DNA from: Trileptium ribeirensis
Taxonomy: Eukaryota; Nematoda; Enoplea; Enoplida; Thoracostomopsidae
NCBI GenBank assembly: GCA_030248225.1
Contig: JASANE010028581.1
Span: 62,001-126,000 of the forward strand
Length of the DNA stretch: 64,000 nt
Direction: 5' to 3'
A model generated the notes under the pieces. That model made no database searches. It saw only the letters and a list, made by a program, of their open reading frames with translations, and was not told the origin of the DNA. Numbering within the stretch: the first letter of the stretch is position 1; each line of letters starts with the position of its first letter. Position numbers and translations under genes: made by a program. Of the stretch, positions 55,437 to 64,000 are shown piece by piece.

Positions 55437-56082
55437 TAATCCGGCAGCTACCTATATATTTGTGCTCTTCCATATATACTCATGGCTGCAGAAACAGATT
55501 TCACAAAAATATCATCAGGGGTCTCGCCAGCTCTACAAAAGTGGAAGCGGGCCGGTTCTTGAAATACGTATTCATTTTGTTATAACCCTATCAATCCATT
55601 TTTTCGGTAAACGTGGGAGAGGTTGCTCCCGCTAACCCTGTTGCGACGCCCTTGAATATAGTACTTTATATATGAGTAACAAGTGAGGTAAAACATAATA
55701 ATCAAAATAATTTTGATTTCTTCTACTCGGTGAAATCATTGCGACAAATTAGTCGTATTGGTTCCTAAATGGGTTTTTGAGCTTCCGCGACGCAATATAT
55801 TAATGTTTTTGATAATTTTTGGGTGTGTATTTTATTGCAATTTATAAATGCCTAAACAGTCAAATTTTGTTACATGGGTTTAGCGACATTTTTAGATAAC
55901 TATGCTTCTCAGGAAGGAGGGCGCTGGTTGAATAAAACAATATTTACAGCCCCGATTAAAAAGCTAACATACACACTCATCAGTAAAAGATCAACTTTTG
56001 CTAATACGTATATATGCATAATGTAAGTAAAAATAAACACAAAGCCGCTGGATTAGCTTTAAAAACGTTTCAACCAACATAC
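55437..56082 (-). other. Presumed Eph intron 3' of the last recognised exon
   Basis: The donor GTATGT at 56077-56082 (minus strand) opens an intron here. No downstream exon with the cysteine spacing of the next Eph module was found on the minus strand. Confidence 0.5.
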
Positions 56083-56317
56083 CGACACACTCTCCATTGG
56101 CGTTGCTTGTGTAGCCGGGATCACATTCGCATCCGCCGCTTAGCAAGTCCCACTCGCCGTCGGCCTTGCACAAATACTCGGGTCGAGCGGAGCCGTACGA
56201 CGCGTGCTTCACGCATGTTCCATTTGCTTTTTCAATCGACGACAAGTTATGTCCGGTCGGGGTTTCGGGGAACCATGCGAAGTTTCGCGTTTGTTCTTCG
56301 CAAACTTTGTAGTATAC
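56083..56317 (-). CDS. Eph: Eph receptor exon: end of ligand-binding domain and start of cysteine-rich region
   Basis: The exon is 235 bp. The acceptor TTTCTTGGCAG lies just above 56317 and the donor GTATGT just below 56083. It reads VYYKVCEEQTRNFAWFPETP, completing the ligand-binding domain (vertebrate VYYKKCP...NLAxFPDT), then GTCVKHASYG, CKADGEWDLLSGGCECDPGY and ends NGECV plus one base. The spacing C...C.ADGEW...GxCxCxxGY...C is the first half of the Eph cysteine-rich/EGF-like segment. It enters in phase 0 and leaves in phase 1. The protein is a cell-surface receptor tyrosine kinase that binds ephrins on neighbouring cells, and this part is extracellular. No stop or frameshift is present. 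Confidence 0.95.
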
Positions 56318-57535
56318 CTGCCAAGAAACATGAATGCAGAAATGCGAACCGAAACAGGTATTGAGTAGGGCAGGCTGTGAATGTTGTATCTATTAATCAC
56401 GTTTATCAGCTCTCTGTTCACTGTTTATCAGGTCGCGGCCACCTCCCTCCTTCCGAAAGTGCTTACGCCCAGAAAAAGAACGAAGGCCCCCGAGATCCGG
56501 CTACTCCCCTTGGACTTCGCACCTTGCGCATATATGATTTAAGTACATTCACATATTGAGCAGGCAACGATGGAATCTACAACAACTACACCGATGCGAT
56601 GCGATTATAAAAGACTTACTGTTGGTCCAACATGTCCCCACAACCATAGTACGCCATATGTGATTTATTCAAACTCCGCACTAGCGTCAGTTTTTCATAC
56701 ATTTCTCATTTTCATGTAAATTTCTTAAAATTATTTTACCTAGAAGGAAACAAACTATTTAAAACAGATATTTAAATATATAAAATATAATTATATAATA
56801 ATAAATAAATAAATAAATAAAATAATAATAAATATATATAAATATAGGAACAATAAGCGAGTCTTCATCTTTAGCCAGCCCCCAAGCTTGTTATACGTTA
56901 ATTATCCTTCAAAATTCTGTAATGACAGACATATATATTATACAAAAGTTAAGGATTATTCCATGTATATATCATTGATATTTTATGCTTCCAATGGTAA
57001 TTAAAACTTGATACCCAGGAGTCACGGATTACGGATTTTTCTTTATCCACATTTATGTATACAAATTGGATCCGGATTCTTTATGTATACAAATTGCGAA
57101 ATATGCAAAAACCAAAACTGCGTAATATATGATAAAGGAAGAATACTGAAATTAAAATAATTCTGAATTTCTAGTATATTAGAACATTCGGCACTCTTTC
57201 CAAAAAATAGAATGATCACCTACAATCTATTGCGTAATTTCGTTATGTTAAAGGCTAAAACGACCAGCCACTTACGCGTCGTTAACAAACGTGCTTTCAT
57301 AGTTATGAAGAAGCTATAACTTTCATATAATTAAGAAGATAGAACATCAGATACAGCTAGATCTATACAACCACAAAGGAACACTGATCGATATGGTGTA
57401 GGACCCTGTTCAATGGCGATGAATCGTATCGAGGACGGGCGCAGCTGATGATACTCCAGGCAATCGGACCCCAGGCCCCTAAGTTCAAACAAACGTCGGA
57501 TCTGTCTGCGCGCATAACACAAAAACTAGACTCAC
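56318..57535 (-). other. Eph intron (1.2 kb) with AT-rich simple repeats
   Basis: The intron lies between the two exons that join at VQ-VYY. It contains an AAAT/ATA-rich run at about 56775-56850. No nested gene was recognised. Confidence 0.85.
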
Positions 57536-57876
57536 CTGTACAGCTAACAACGAAGTACATCCGCCTTCATCGCGAAACGCAAAGTACGCGCCGCTTCGCT
57601 TGACGGATACACTTTGCGTTTCGACGCTAGCTCTGGCCGTGTCCTTTATCGAAAAACGTCCCTTGTCGGCTGCGATACGATCGATGAGACGATAGGCCGA
57701 CTTCGAACTCGCACCCTCGACCCATGCCGGCAGTGTTGAGCTCGAAAAATCGTAGTCCGACTCGTAGTACAACAGGCCGAATGTTTCTTTGCACGTCAGC
57801 GCGGTATGAGGAAATAGCTTACAATCGCGCATTGTGAAAGTTATATCAATGTACAAACGTTTGGCCGGGCCCCGTT
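57536..57876 (-). CDS. Eph: Eph receptor exon: core of the ephrin-binding domain
   Basis: The exon is 341 bp. The acceptor GATATGTTTTGCAG precedes 57876 and the donor GTGAGT follows 57536. With one base from the preceding exon it reads ERGPAKRLYIDITFTMRDC, then ALTCKETFGLLYYESDYDF, IDRIAADKGRFS, VETQSVSVKRSGAYFAFRDE and GGCTSLLAVQ. These match the Eph signatures for the VYVEIKFTLRDC strand, TCKETFNLYYYESD, KIDTIAADESF and GFYLAFQDVGAC in order. The three cysteines here, with the one in the previous exon (VVCDV), give the four conserved cysteines of the domain's two disulfides. It ends in phase 0 and joins the next exon as LLAVQ-VYYKVC, as in other Eph receptors. Confidence 0.97.
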
Positions 57877-58159
57877 CTGCAAAACATATCGCCTATCATA
57901 AAATGTATTATATACATACGTAATTTATAAATTGCGGGTTTCCGACAAGGGCATGGTTGGTTTACAACAACTGGCTCGTCAAGGCCCAGGTAGTATGCCA
58001 CCCCTACGACAATTTTGGCCCCCGAGATATATAAATTTTTTAAATTTGACCTCGGTAACCTAAAAATTTACGTCCGACCGCTGCAAACCTTGGACTTGGA
58101 CAATTCTGGCAACTACAACATATGATGCGGCTAACACATCTTTAACATAACTTACAGAT

Positions 58160-58455
58160 GAATTTGTTTATTTGAAGGTATTAAAGGTAAGCAGGTTATA
58201 CTTAGGGTGCGTATGCTGATCTTCAGTTTCAAGGCAATTGCAGTCAGAGTTGCCGAAGCACAAGTCGAGAAAGGATCTCAGTTTCGGCACGGAAACCCTG
58301 TACCTTCCGAGCAAGCTCGTACCCATTTTACTGGTGGGCACCCTGGAGCAATGCGCCTTAGGCTCTTGCCCAAGAAGATTATGCACACAAGAGGGCTCGA
58401 ACAAGCGACTTCATGATAGCGAGATCTACGCTCTAACCACTGCGCCACATCACCA
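58160..58455 (-). mobile_element. tRNA-derived SINE in an Eph intron
   Basis: On the minus strand, box A TGGCGCAGTGG (58437-58447) matches the polymerase III consensus at every defined position. Box B-like TTGTTCGAGCC (58394-58404) follows 32 bp later. The body continues CTTGGGCAAGAGCCTAAGGC, then ATTGCTCCAGGGTGCC and AATGGGTACGAGC. It resembles a conserved SINE body in which TTGGGCAAG is followed by ATTGCTCC, as I recall from animal tRNA-SINEs. It lies in the same orientation as the Eph gene within the 2.4 kb intron. The 3' limit is approximate and no target duplication was identified. Confidence 0.75.
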
Positions 58456-58667
58456 CATATTTGTTCATTTACAAATCATAATTCCTACCAAATTATATTT
58501 TGCAATGGGATGCAGTCAATCAATATTATTTTTGACCCGAATATGAATGCTTGCTCCCGCTGCCCACGCGACTATACGGGGCCAAAGCTGATTCAGGGTC
58601 TTGAAGAAATTTTGTAACATCGGTACATGTGTGATAAACTCTACTCTAAAACTTACTATACATATAC

Positions 58668-59825
58668 CAGGGACGAACCGGAATTCCGGTTTCGGCGAAA
58701 ATCGTGTTCCGGTTGCGGTTCCAGCAAAGGGCAAAATCCATACCGGAACCGGAATTCCGGTTTAAAAAGTTTGTTTGAAATTTTCCACGTTTTTGCTTCA
58801 TCTGTGATCCAAACATATGTAATATATATTATACAATGATCAAGCTCCAATACAACTACGCAAAAGAAAAGATTAAATAAGCAATTTGACGTTTGAAACG
58901 TAAGTAGGGCACATAATTTCAGTTGAACTTTTTCATAATAACATGCAGGAGTTTGTTAACAAATCAAAGCCACGTCGATCGTTGTAGCAGCTATTTTACA
59001 CATCCAGAAGTCTGTGGGGTGCCTTTCAATTAAACCGGTCCAACTCAGTAACAGAGTATGGCTTACGCAGAAGTACTTAGGGTATGCTTGGCTAATATAA
59101 ATTGCTTCAAGAACACGCCAATGAGCTTGTAAACTTGGTAAATCAGTCTAAATTGAAGTAAACTAACGTTATCTGCAACGCAGCTAGAAACTGCTTTCTT
59201 GGCAACTGTATTTATTAAAACTGTGCGAGCAGCATCACTGTGTGTCTAATTTATACCATTCTGATTAGAAAGTTATTATCATTATCATCTAACTTACGGG
59301 CACTGTTTGTCCAAAACTTACGGGCACTAGCCTAAACAGTATCCCTGACCACTGATCAGAAAATTACCTTCTATCTATTATTTTCTCTTAGAATCATATA
59401 AACCAATAATTTCAGTTTCCTACAGAAGAAAATGAAAAAAATGTATGTGTAGTAAAGGGAGGCGACTGGAGACAGAGCGAAAGAGTGTATTCTACGCTCC
59501 AAGCTTTGTAAGCACATTCGATTTGACGCAGTATACGCAATGGTGTATAGTGGAAGACATCTTTTGCTCTGGGTGTCCAAAAACCGACATATTTGATCGA
59601 TAAATAAACATTATTTGCTTCCTCAGTCTCTTTAAAGTTTCAGAAAGGCAATAATACCACCGCAATACATTAAGTTTAATGTAAAAGTTATTTTAATGCA
59701 TTTTAAATCCACTATACCTTGATTTCTTCCTTCATCTGTTTTACTATATATAAATATCGAAGACCAAGTTCCGGTTCCGGTTGCTGGTTTCGGTTCCGGC
59801 AAACTTCGGTTCCGGTTATTCCCTG
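58668..59825 (-). mobile_element. 1.16 kb non-autonomous hAT-type element, copy C, in an Eph intron
   Basis: The left end is CAGGGACGAACCGGAATTCC and the reverse complement of the right end is CAGGGAATAACCGGAACCG. A perfect 8-bp target duplication ACATATAC flanks it (58660-58667 and 59826-59833). It is colinear with copies A and B, with small indels and a short internal duplication of an ACTTACGGGCACT word near 59293-59327. There is no transposase gene. It lies wholly inside the Eph intron 57877-60286. Confidence 0.95.
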
Positions 59826-60286
59826 ACATATACATAGCAAATTAAATTCACTTAGTTGTAAATTAAATTCAACTTCCTCGGCAACTGGTTTCTGAACACT
59901 TGGCTTATACGCCCTATTGACCACTACGTTTTACTACTTTCTGATAAAGCAAGACTCAACAGACAAGAACGACAAACACGGAGCTTTACCACGCCGACGA
60001 CATTGCGTCATATGGGCGGAGTAAAACGCCAGAACATCCGTAGTAACATGCCCCGTTCTGCTGTACTGTTGGGAGACAAAAGTCGCCAAAATCTCTAAAT
60101 ATGCATGCCATGGCTTAATCGAGAGACAGTATTTCAGGCAAATACTCGAAGCCCAAAGCAGCTCTTCGAAGCATAATCTACATATTTTAGTGGCATGATG
60201 AGCAAAATGGTTTCATCTGCAGCCAAAAAAAAGGCCGACCTGTTACGATCAATCTTATTTGTTACATATAAATAACAATAATTTAC

Positions 60287-60392
60287 CAATAAACGGTGTC
60301 CTCAGCCAATTGTTGACATCGCTATTGTACACGTCGCATACGACGTACGACCGCCAGTTAACGCCTTTGTCCGTGTAGCTTTCTTCTGTCCA
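60287..60392 (-). CDS. Eph: Eph receptor exon: N-terminal part of the ephrin-binding domain
   Basis: The exon is 106 bp. The acceptor TTTTTTTGCATTTTAG precedes 60392 and the donor GTAAAT follows 60287. It reads WTEESYTDKGVNWRSYVVCD then VYNSDVNNWLRTPFI plus one base. This matches Eph WEEVSxxDE...IRTYQVCNV...QNNWLRTxFI. The single leftover G combines with AA of the next exon to give E, so WLRTPFI-E-RGPAKRLYID is continuous. The intron to the next exon (57877-60286, about 2.4 kb) carries a SINE and a hAT element. Confidence 0.95.
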
Positions 60393-60774
60393 CTAAAATG
60401 CAAAAAAACTAATTAATACATGAAAGAGTATAGTATACTCATCCCGACACTGCTATCGTCCATAACCGGCAAGCAGAACATTCTTCAGCGTAAAGCGCTG
60501 TCATCTGAAATTATTTTTCAATTGTTTCGCGTGCGAAACAAGTATTATTGTCGTATGAGGATTTGGATAAGTGACTTATGCAAACAGCAGACGGGTCGGA
60601 GCTACCCACAATCCCAACTCCTCGAAATATCGCCTGTCACTAATATGAATTTTCGACCTTGAATTCTCGAATCGCCTTTCAACTTGACATGATCCTGGTC
60701 TTGGACAAATTATGCACTAATACACACATAAATATATGTCAAATTGCACTAACTACACACATCCAGCACGAATT

Positions 60775-60855
60775 TTAGTATATTTCGACAAATGTCAGAC
60801 AACCTAGACCGTTTCAGTGCGAGCATTATACGTTAACCACTCCGCTATTTGGGAG
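60775..60855 (-). mobile_element. Possible degraded tRNA-like or SINE head in an Eph intron
   Basis: On the minus strand, TAGCGGAGTGG (60837-60847) fits the box A consensus and continues TTAACGTATAATGCTCGCAC like a tRNA D-arm and anticodon region. The expected box B is degenerate (GGTTGTCTGAC). It could be a worn tRNA pseudogene, a SINE head or chance. Confidence 0.3.
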
Positions 60856-61099
60856 CTGTTGATCGGTTTCTTAAAGGGCCTCAAAACGTAAGCGACAACG
60901 CACGTACATACGCATACCATACGATAACTTCGACTGGCGCATCGCGTCGTAATGTACGCTATAGCAAATGTGTGACTACACGCGGGAAAGGGTTAACAGA
61001 ACTGAACCAGAAAATATCATAAACTTATGCATTACTTTATGTATATACTTCTCGAATCAGTCGACACCGCAGAAGTTTTTAGAATCGTTAGGGTTCAGT

Positions 61100-61249
61100 A
61101 GTTCCCTTCCTGCGCATTCTGCACAATGCACGGACATATATATATCAGATACAATCCAGAGGAGTTAAGCTGTCCTTTAAGTTCCCTTCCTGCGCATTCT
61201 GCACAATGCACGGACATATATATATCAGATACAATCCAGAGGAGTTAAC
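61100..61249. repeat. 80-bp tandem duplication inside an Eph intron
   Basis: About 69 bp starting GTTCCCTTCCTGCGCATTCT at 61101 are repeated almost exactly at 61181, including a TATATATATC run and CAGAGGAGTTAA at the end. The period is 80 bp. It lies in the 1.1 kb intron between the putative micro-exon and the next exon. Confidence 0.95.
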
Positions 61250-61487
61250 CTGTCGCTCTGTCCAAAAATTATCAGCTTCAACTCCAACATTACCGACTGA
61301 CGAAAAAAAAATATTTTTACCCAATAAGGTCTTTTGTACTCTCAGTTGATTACAAATATTGTTAGGCTTCATTATATATAATAGGCGAAGAAATTCAACG
61401 ACTATACACAATCAAAATAACAACCCTGAAATTGTTAGAAAAAATCGCTATAATTAACTGCAGGCATCACATTACAACAATAAATAC

Positions 61488-61531
61488 CAAAACGTTTAAC
61501 TCGCGAAAGAACCACTGAGCCCGGAGATCAC
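61488..61531 (-). CDS. Eph: Probable Eph receptor micro-exon (44 bp) upstream of the main ligand-binding exons
   Basis: A strong acceptor (TTTTTTGCTTGCTTCTACAG) precedes 61531 and a GTATTT donor follows 61488. In the only frame that joins the next exon in phase, it reads DLRAQWFFRELNVL and continues WTEESYTD. In vertebrate Eph receptors the first tryptophan (ELGW) and the second (GGWEE) can be nine residues apart; here the two tryptophans are also nine apart. The exon begins in phase 1, so an upstream exon must supply the first base of a codon; that signal-peptide exon was not found. The short length and modest identity leave real doubt. Confidence 0.6.
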
Positions 61532-63275
61532 CTGTAGAAGCAAGCAAAAAACTGTTACTTAGTCAAAACTTTACAATATGGAAAAGTTATAATTAAAAAT
61601 TTCGGGGTATCCGTATCGCTCGTTTCCAAATAACTATCTTTGGATTCTTTTCGATTATATATACCAGCCCGATCGGAAAAGCTCTATGTTTCGTCCGCTT
61701 TGGAAAAAATTTGTGAACTACACTTTGGGTATTATTAATCTTTAGTAATCTTATATCGTTGTACCACACTGGGGTGAATTAATTATGTACTGTCGAAACC
61801 CATCGCGTTGTAGCTTCAAAATCACTCATTTGCAGACTGCAATTTCAGAGTGGTTTCCTGTGAAGGGCCTTTTTTTGGTAGTTTAGTACAAACATCTATA
61901 TATTCGACCCCATAAAACTGCATATTAACAATCATTCAATAACAACAATGAATTGTCAACGAACCCCGTCTTCTGATTTCTGGCTTGCCGAATAGCGAGT
62001 CCACGAAAGATTTTTCTGTGTTGTCGAATCAAGAACATAGACTAAAACAATATAAATATAATATAAATCATCGCCTATAAATAGCGTTTTTCGATGAAAT
62101 TAAATAAATATATATACATATATTTCATGCTTTAAACATCTTAGCAGTTCTCTTAATTCGCAGCTTATTTGATCTTAAAACTATTACGATTTTCTGACAA
62201 TTTCACATATTTATTACTTTCGACTCACACATAATGAACAAACAAACTATTACACACACTTTCATCACATATACAATCCTAACAAGTAACTAGATGTATT
62301 TTTATATTAGCTTCAACACTTCAAATGTTGCAAGCATTGTAACTAAAATAGTGCCAATTCCTGAGACGGTGGTCCAAATTCAGATTTAAGTATTTGAGAC
62401 GTTTCCAAGAAAGAATTTTCATTACCCATGGGACTCCAGGCGTTACGTTCATAAACGTAGTAATGAAATATTGCAGACGTTTAATACATATATATACACT
62501 GTTTTTAAACAAAAATAAATTTTAAACATCTATATCCGTGTACTTAGAGTTTCAAAAGCCCGAAATCCCTGGAAAATTATTGACCCATACATATTTTGGA
62601 TCGCGTCAAGTTTATCCACCACCAGTTTATCATGTCAAGTTTCCCTTTAAATAAGGGTATATATAATGTTTGTCTCCCTAGCCCTAAAGCTAAGCCTAGC
62701 CAGAGCCCTCAGTTCAAGCCTAAGCCTAGGTTCAGGCCACAAATATTAAGTTTTTGCGCTAATGTCTAGGTTCTCCACTCTATTATAACGAAGGCCTGGC
62801 ATGATCCCATCTTTCCAGTTTATATTCATGATTACTATGGATGGCCCCGTGCCCGAACATACTGTAGTAAGCCAGTGGTCTATTTATATGAACGCAATTT
62901 ATATGCCGTATATATAGGTTCCACGAATACCAAATATATATTTTTTATTTATTATCGATTCGTAATTTATGCCAGAAAGCATTATTATTCAACTAACGAC
63001 CGGCATTCGTTCGCAGTACCCCATTGCCGCCGCACCAGAATATTATTATCTCATTATTAGATAGAAGAAATATGGTCATTTTATTTTCACTCTCCGGCTT
63101 CAGGCGATGTCCATTATTATAGCTATCGCACGTCTACACGAATCGTCACAAAAATTGGTTTTAGGAGAACGTACGAACTATTTGTACATATAGAGGTATC
63201 TATCCTACCTATCTCTTAAAAATAAAATATCAGTTTGAGCACCAACCAGCCACATCAATCAAGATTTATCAGCAC
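61532..63275. other. No supported exon
   Basis: If the Eph gene extends beyond 64 kb, this is its upstream intron. I searched the minus strand by eye for a signal-peptide exon ending in phase 1 with an LLD-type motif and found none. Confidence 0.4.
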
Positions 63276-63449
63276 ATGGCCAGATTTCAATTATACTATT
63301 TGCTATTTGTGGTTTGTCTACTAACTACGCCGCGAACATTGTCCAAACACAGCAAAACAATACCCATCAGCCGATGGTGTATACATCTGGTGCCTCTAAC
63401 AAGGATAGCGCGTAAATACAAGTTATTAAGCCGGATGAGCCTGGCCTAA
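63276..63449 (+). CDS. Candidate small secreted peptide ORF (57 codons)
   Basis: The start context is CAGCACATGG. The N-terminus MARFQLYYLLFVVCLLTT has a short basic start and a hydrophobic core like a signal peptide, followed by a basic, polar stretch (RTLSKHSKTIPISRW). The frame ends YKLLSRMSLA then a stop, and this last piece is the first of four 23-codon repeats that continue beyond the stop. The ORF is short, no family is recognised and a hydrophobic start can occur by chance. It could be a real small secreted precursor, the 5' part of a broken one, or nothing. Confidence 0.3.
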   Translation: MARFQLYYLLFVVCLLTTPRTLSKHSKTIPISRWCIHLVPLTRIARKYKLLSRMSLA

Positions 63450-63690
63450 AAGCATGGACAATGCGGATCACATGGATACCATTTATACAAATTATTAAAC
63501 CGAACAGAAACTATCTACGGGCATGGACTATACGGATCATATAGCACTTGAACACAGGTTACTAAATCGGTCAGGACCGACTTACTGGTATGGATTACGC
63601 AGATCACATGGACAGCACTTAAACAGAGTTATTGAGCCGAACAGGAATGGGCTACGGACTTGCATTATAGAAATAGAACAAGGCAGTAGT
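63418..63690 (+). repeat. Four diverged 69-bp (23-codon) repeats
   Basis: Units start at about 63418, 63487, 63554 and 63623, giving periods of 69, 67 and 69 bp. In the best frames they read YKLLSRMSLA, YKLLNRTETIYGHGLYGSYS, HRLLNRSGPTYWYGLRRSHG and NRVIEPNRNGLRTC. Units 1 and 2 share a frame, as do units 3 and 4; the 2-bp loss between units 2 and 3 shifts it. In unit 1, TAA replaces TAC of unit 2. Amino acid similarity across the units is visible, but neutral divergence of a coding-length repeat would look much the same. Confidence 0.7.
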
Positions 63691-64000
63691 ATAAGTACTG
63701 CTAGCATAAAAAATTGCTAATTGAAAGCCATCTTAGGCGTTAAGACGGGGTCTTTGTGAATGTGACCCTATCCCTATGAGCATGTATGACCAAGAACCAC
63801 TGGTGTCGCTTTTAAATCTCCTGATACTAGCAATCGTAATAAATTGCAAAAGTGAGCGGAGCAACAGGCAAAGTATTTGTTATCATATTTGTGTGTACAT
63901 GTGTTTCAACTAACTATTTAGTCAACGAGTATCACGTTTTAGGCAATCTGATGTCAAATCCACCATGCATTATAAAATTTGCATAAAATGACCTAATTAG

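Noticed and set aside
55500..55560. Possible next Eph exon on the minus strand after an acceptor-like TTTTGTAG (AGETPDD frame)
   Set aside because: It lacks the cysteines expected of the next module and has no convincing donor.

Overview
This 64 kb window is AT-rich animal nuclear DNA that is mostly non-coding and repeat-rich. The one gene I can identify with confidence is an Eph receptor tyrosine kinase on the minus strand. Four consecutive exons can be read between 61.5 and 56.1 kb, and their splice phases fit exactly. They encode the ephrin ligand-binding domain and the start of the cysteine-rich region. Eph receptors are restricted to animals and close relatives. Divergence from vertebrate sequences, introns of about 1.1 to 2.4 kb and the many small non-autonomous transposons suggest an invertebrate. 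A tunicate would fit, but the window does not prove it.

Layout. 0-35 kb: no gene I can support. This part holds local tandem arrays (29-bp GC-rich units at 3.0-3.5 kb, 155-bp units at 5.6-6.0 kb, 51-bp units at 10.1-10.2 kb), two copies of a MITE family with GTTCACACG-type ends (6.7 and 12.1 kb) and a tRNA-derived SINE (9.4 kb). 35.7-37.7 kb: a decayed non-LTR retrotransposon (LINE) on the minus strand with recognisable reverse transcriptase. 40.7-43.1 kb: a short hAT-type MITE, then a 1.17 kb hAT-type element inserted in or beside a second LINE 3' end that finishes in a (TTG)n tail. 44.1-46.06 kb: six copies of a 323-327 bp tandem repeat with two alternating variants. 49.5-50.0 kb: an old, diverged tandem repeat. 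52.0-52.8 kb: a MITE next to a third LINE fragment. 54.0-55.4 kb: a second copy of the 1.16 kb hAT element, whose right end and flank are duplicated in tandem. 56.1-61.5 kb: the Eph exons; a third hAT copy and a SINE lie in one of the introns. 63.3-63.7 kb: a 57-codon ORF with a signal-peptide-like start that runs into four decayed 69-bp (23-codon) repeats.

The three 1.16 kb hAT-type copies are well supported. Each has matching CAGGGA...ACCGGAA termini and a flanking 8-bp target-site duplication, perfect in two copies and 7/8 in the third. The signal-peptide exon of the Eph gene was not found and probably lies beyond 64 kb. Exons for the rest of the cysteine-rich region, the fibronectin repeats, the transmembrane segment and the kinase were not found either.
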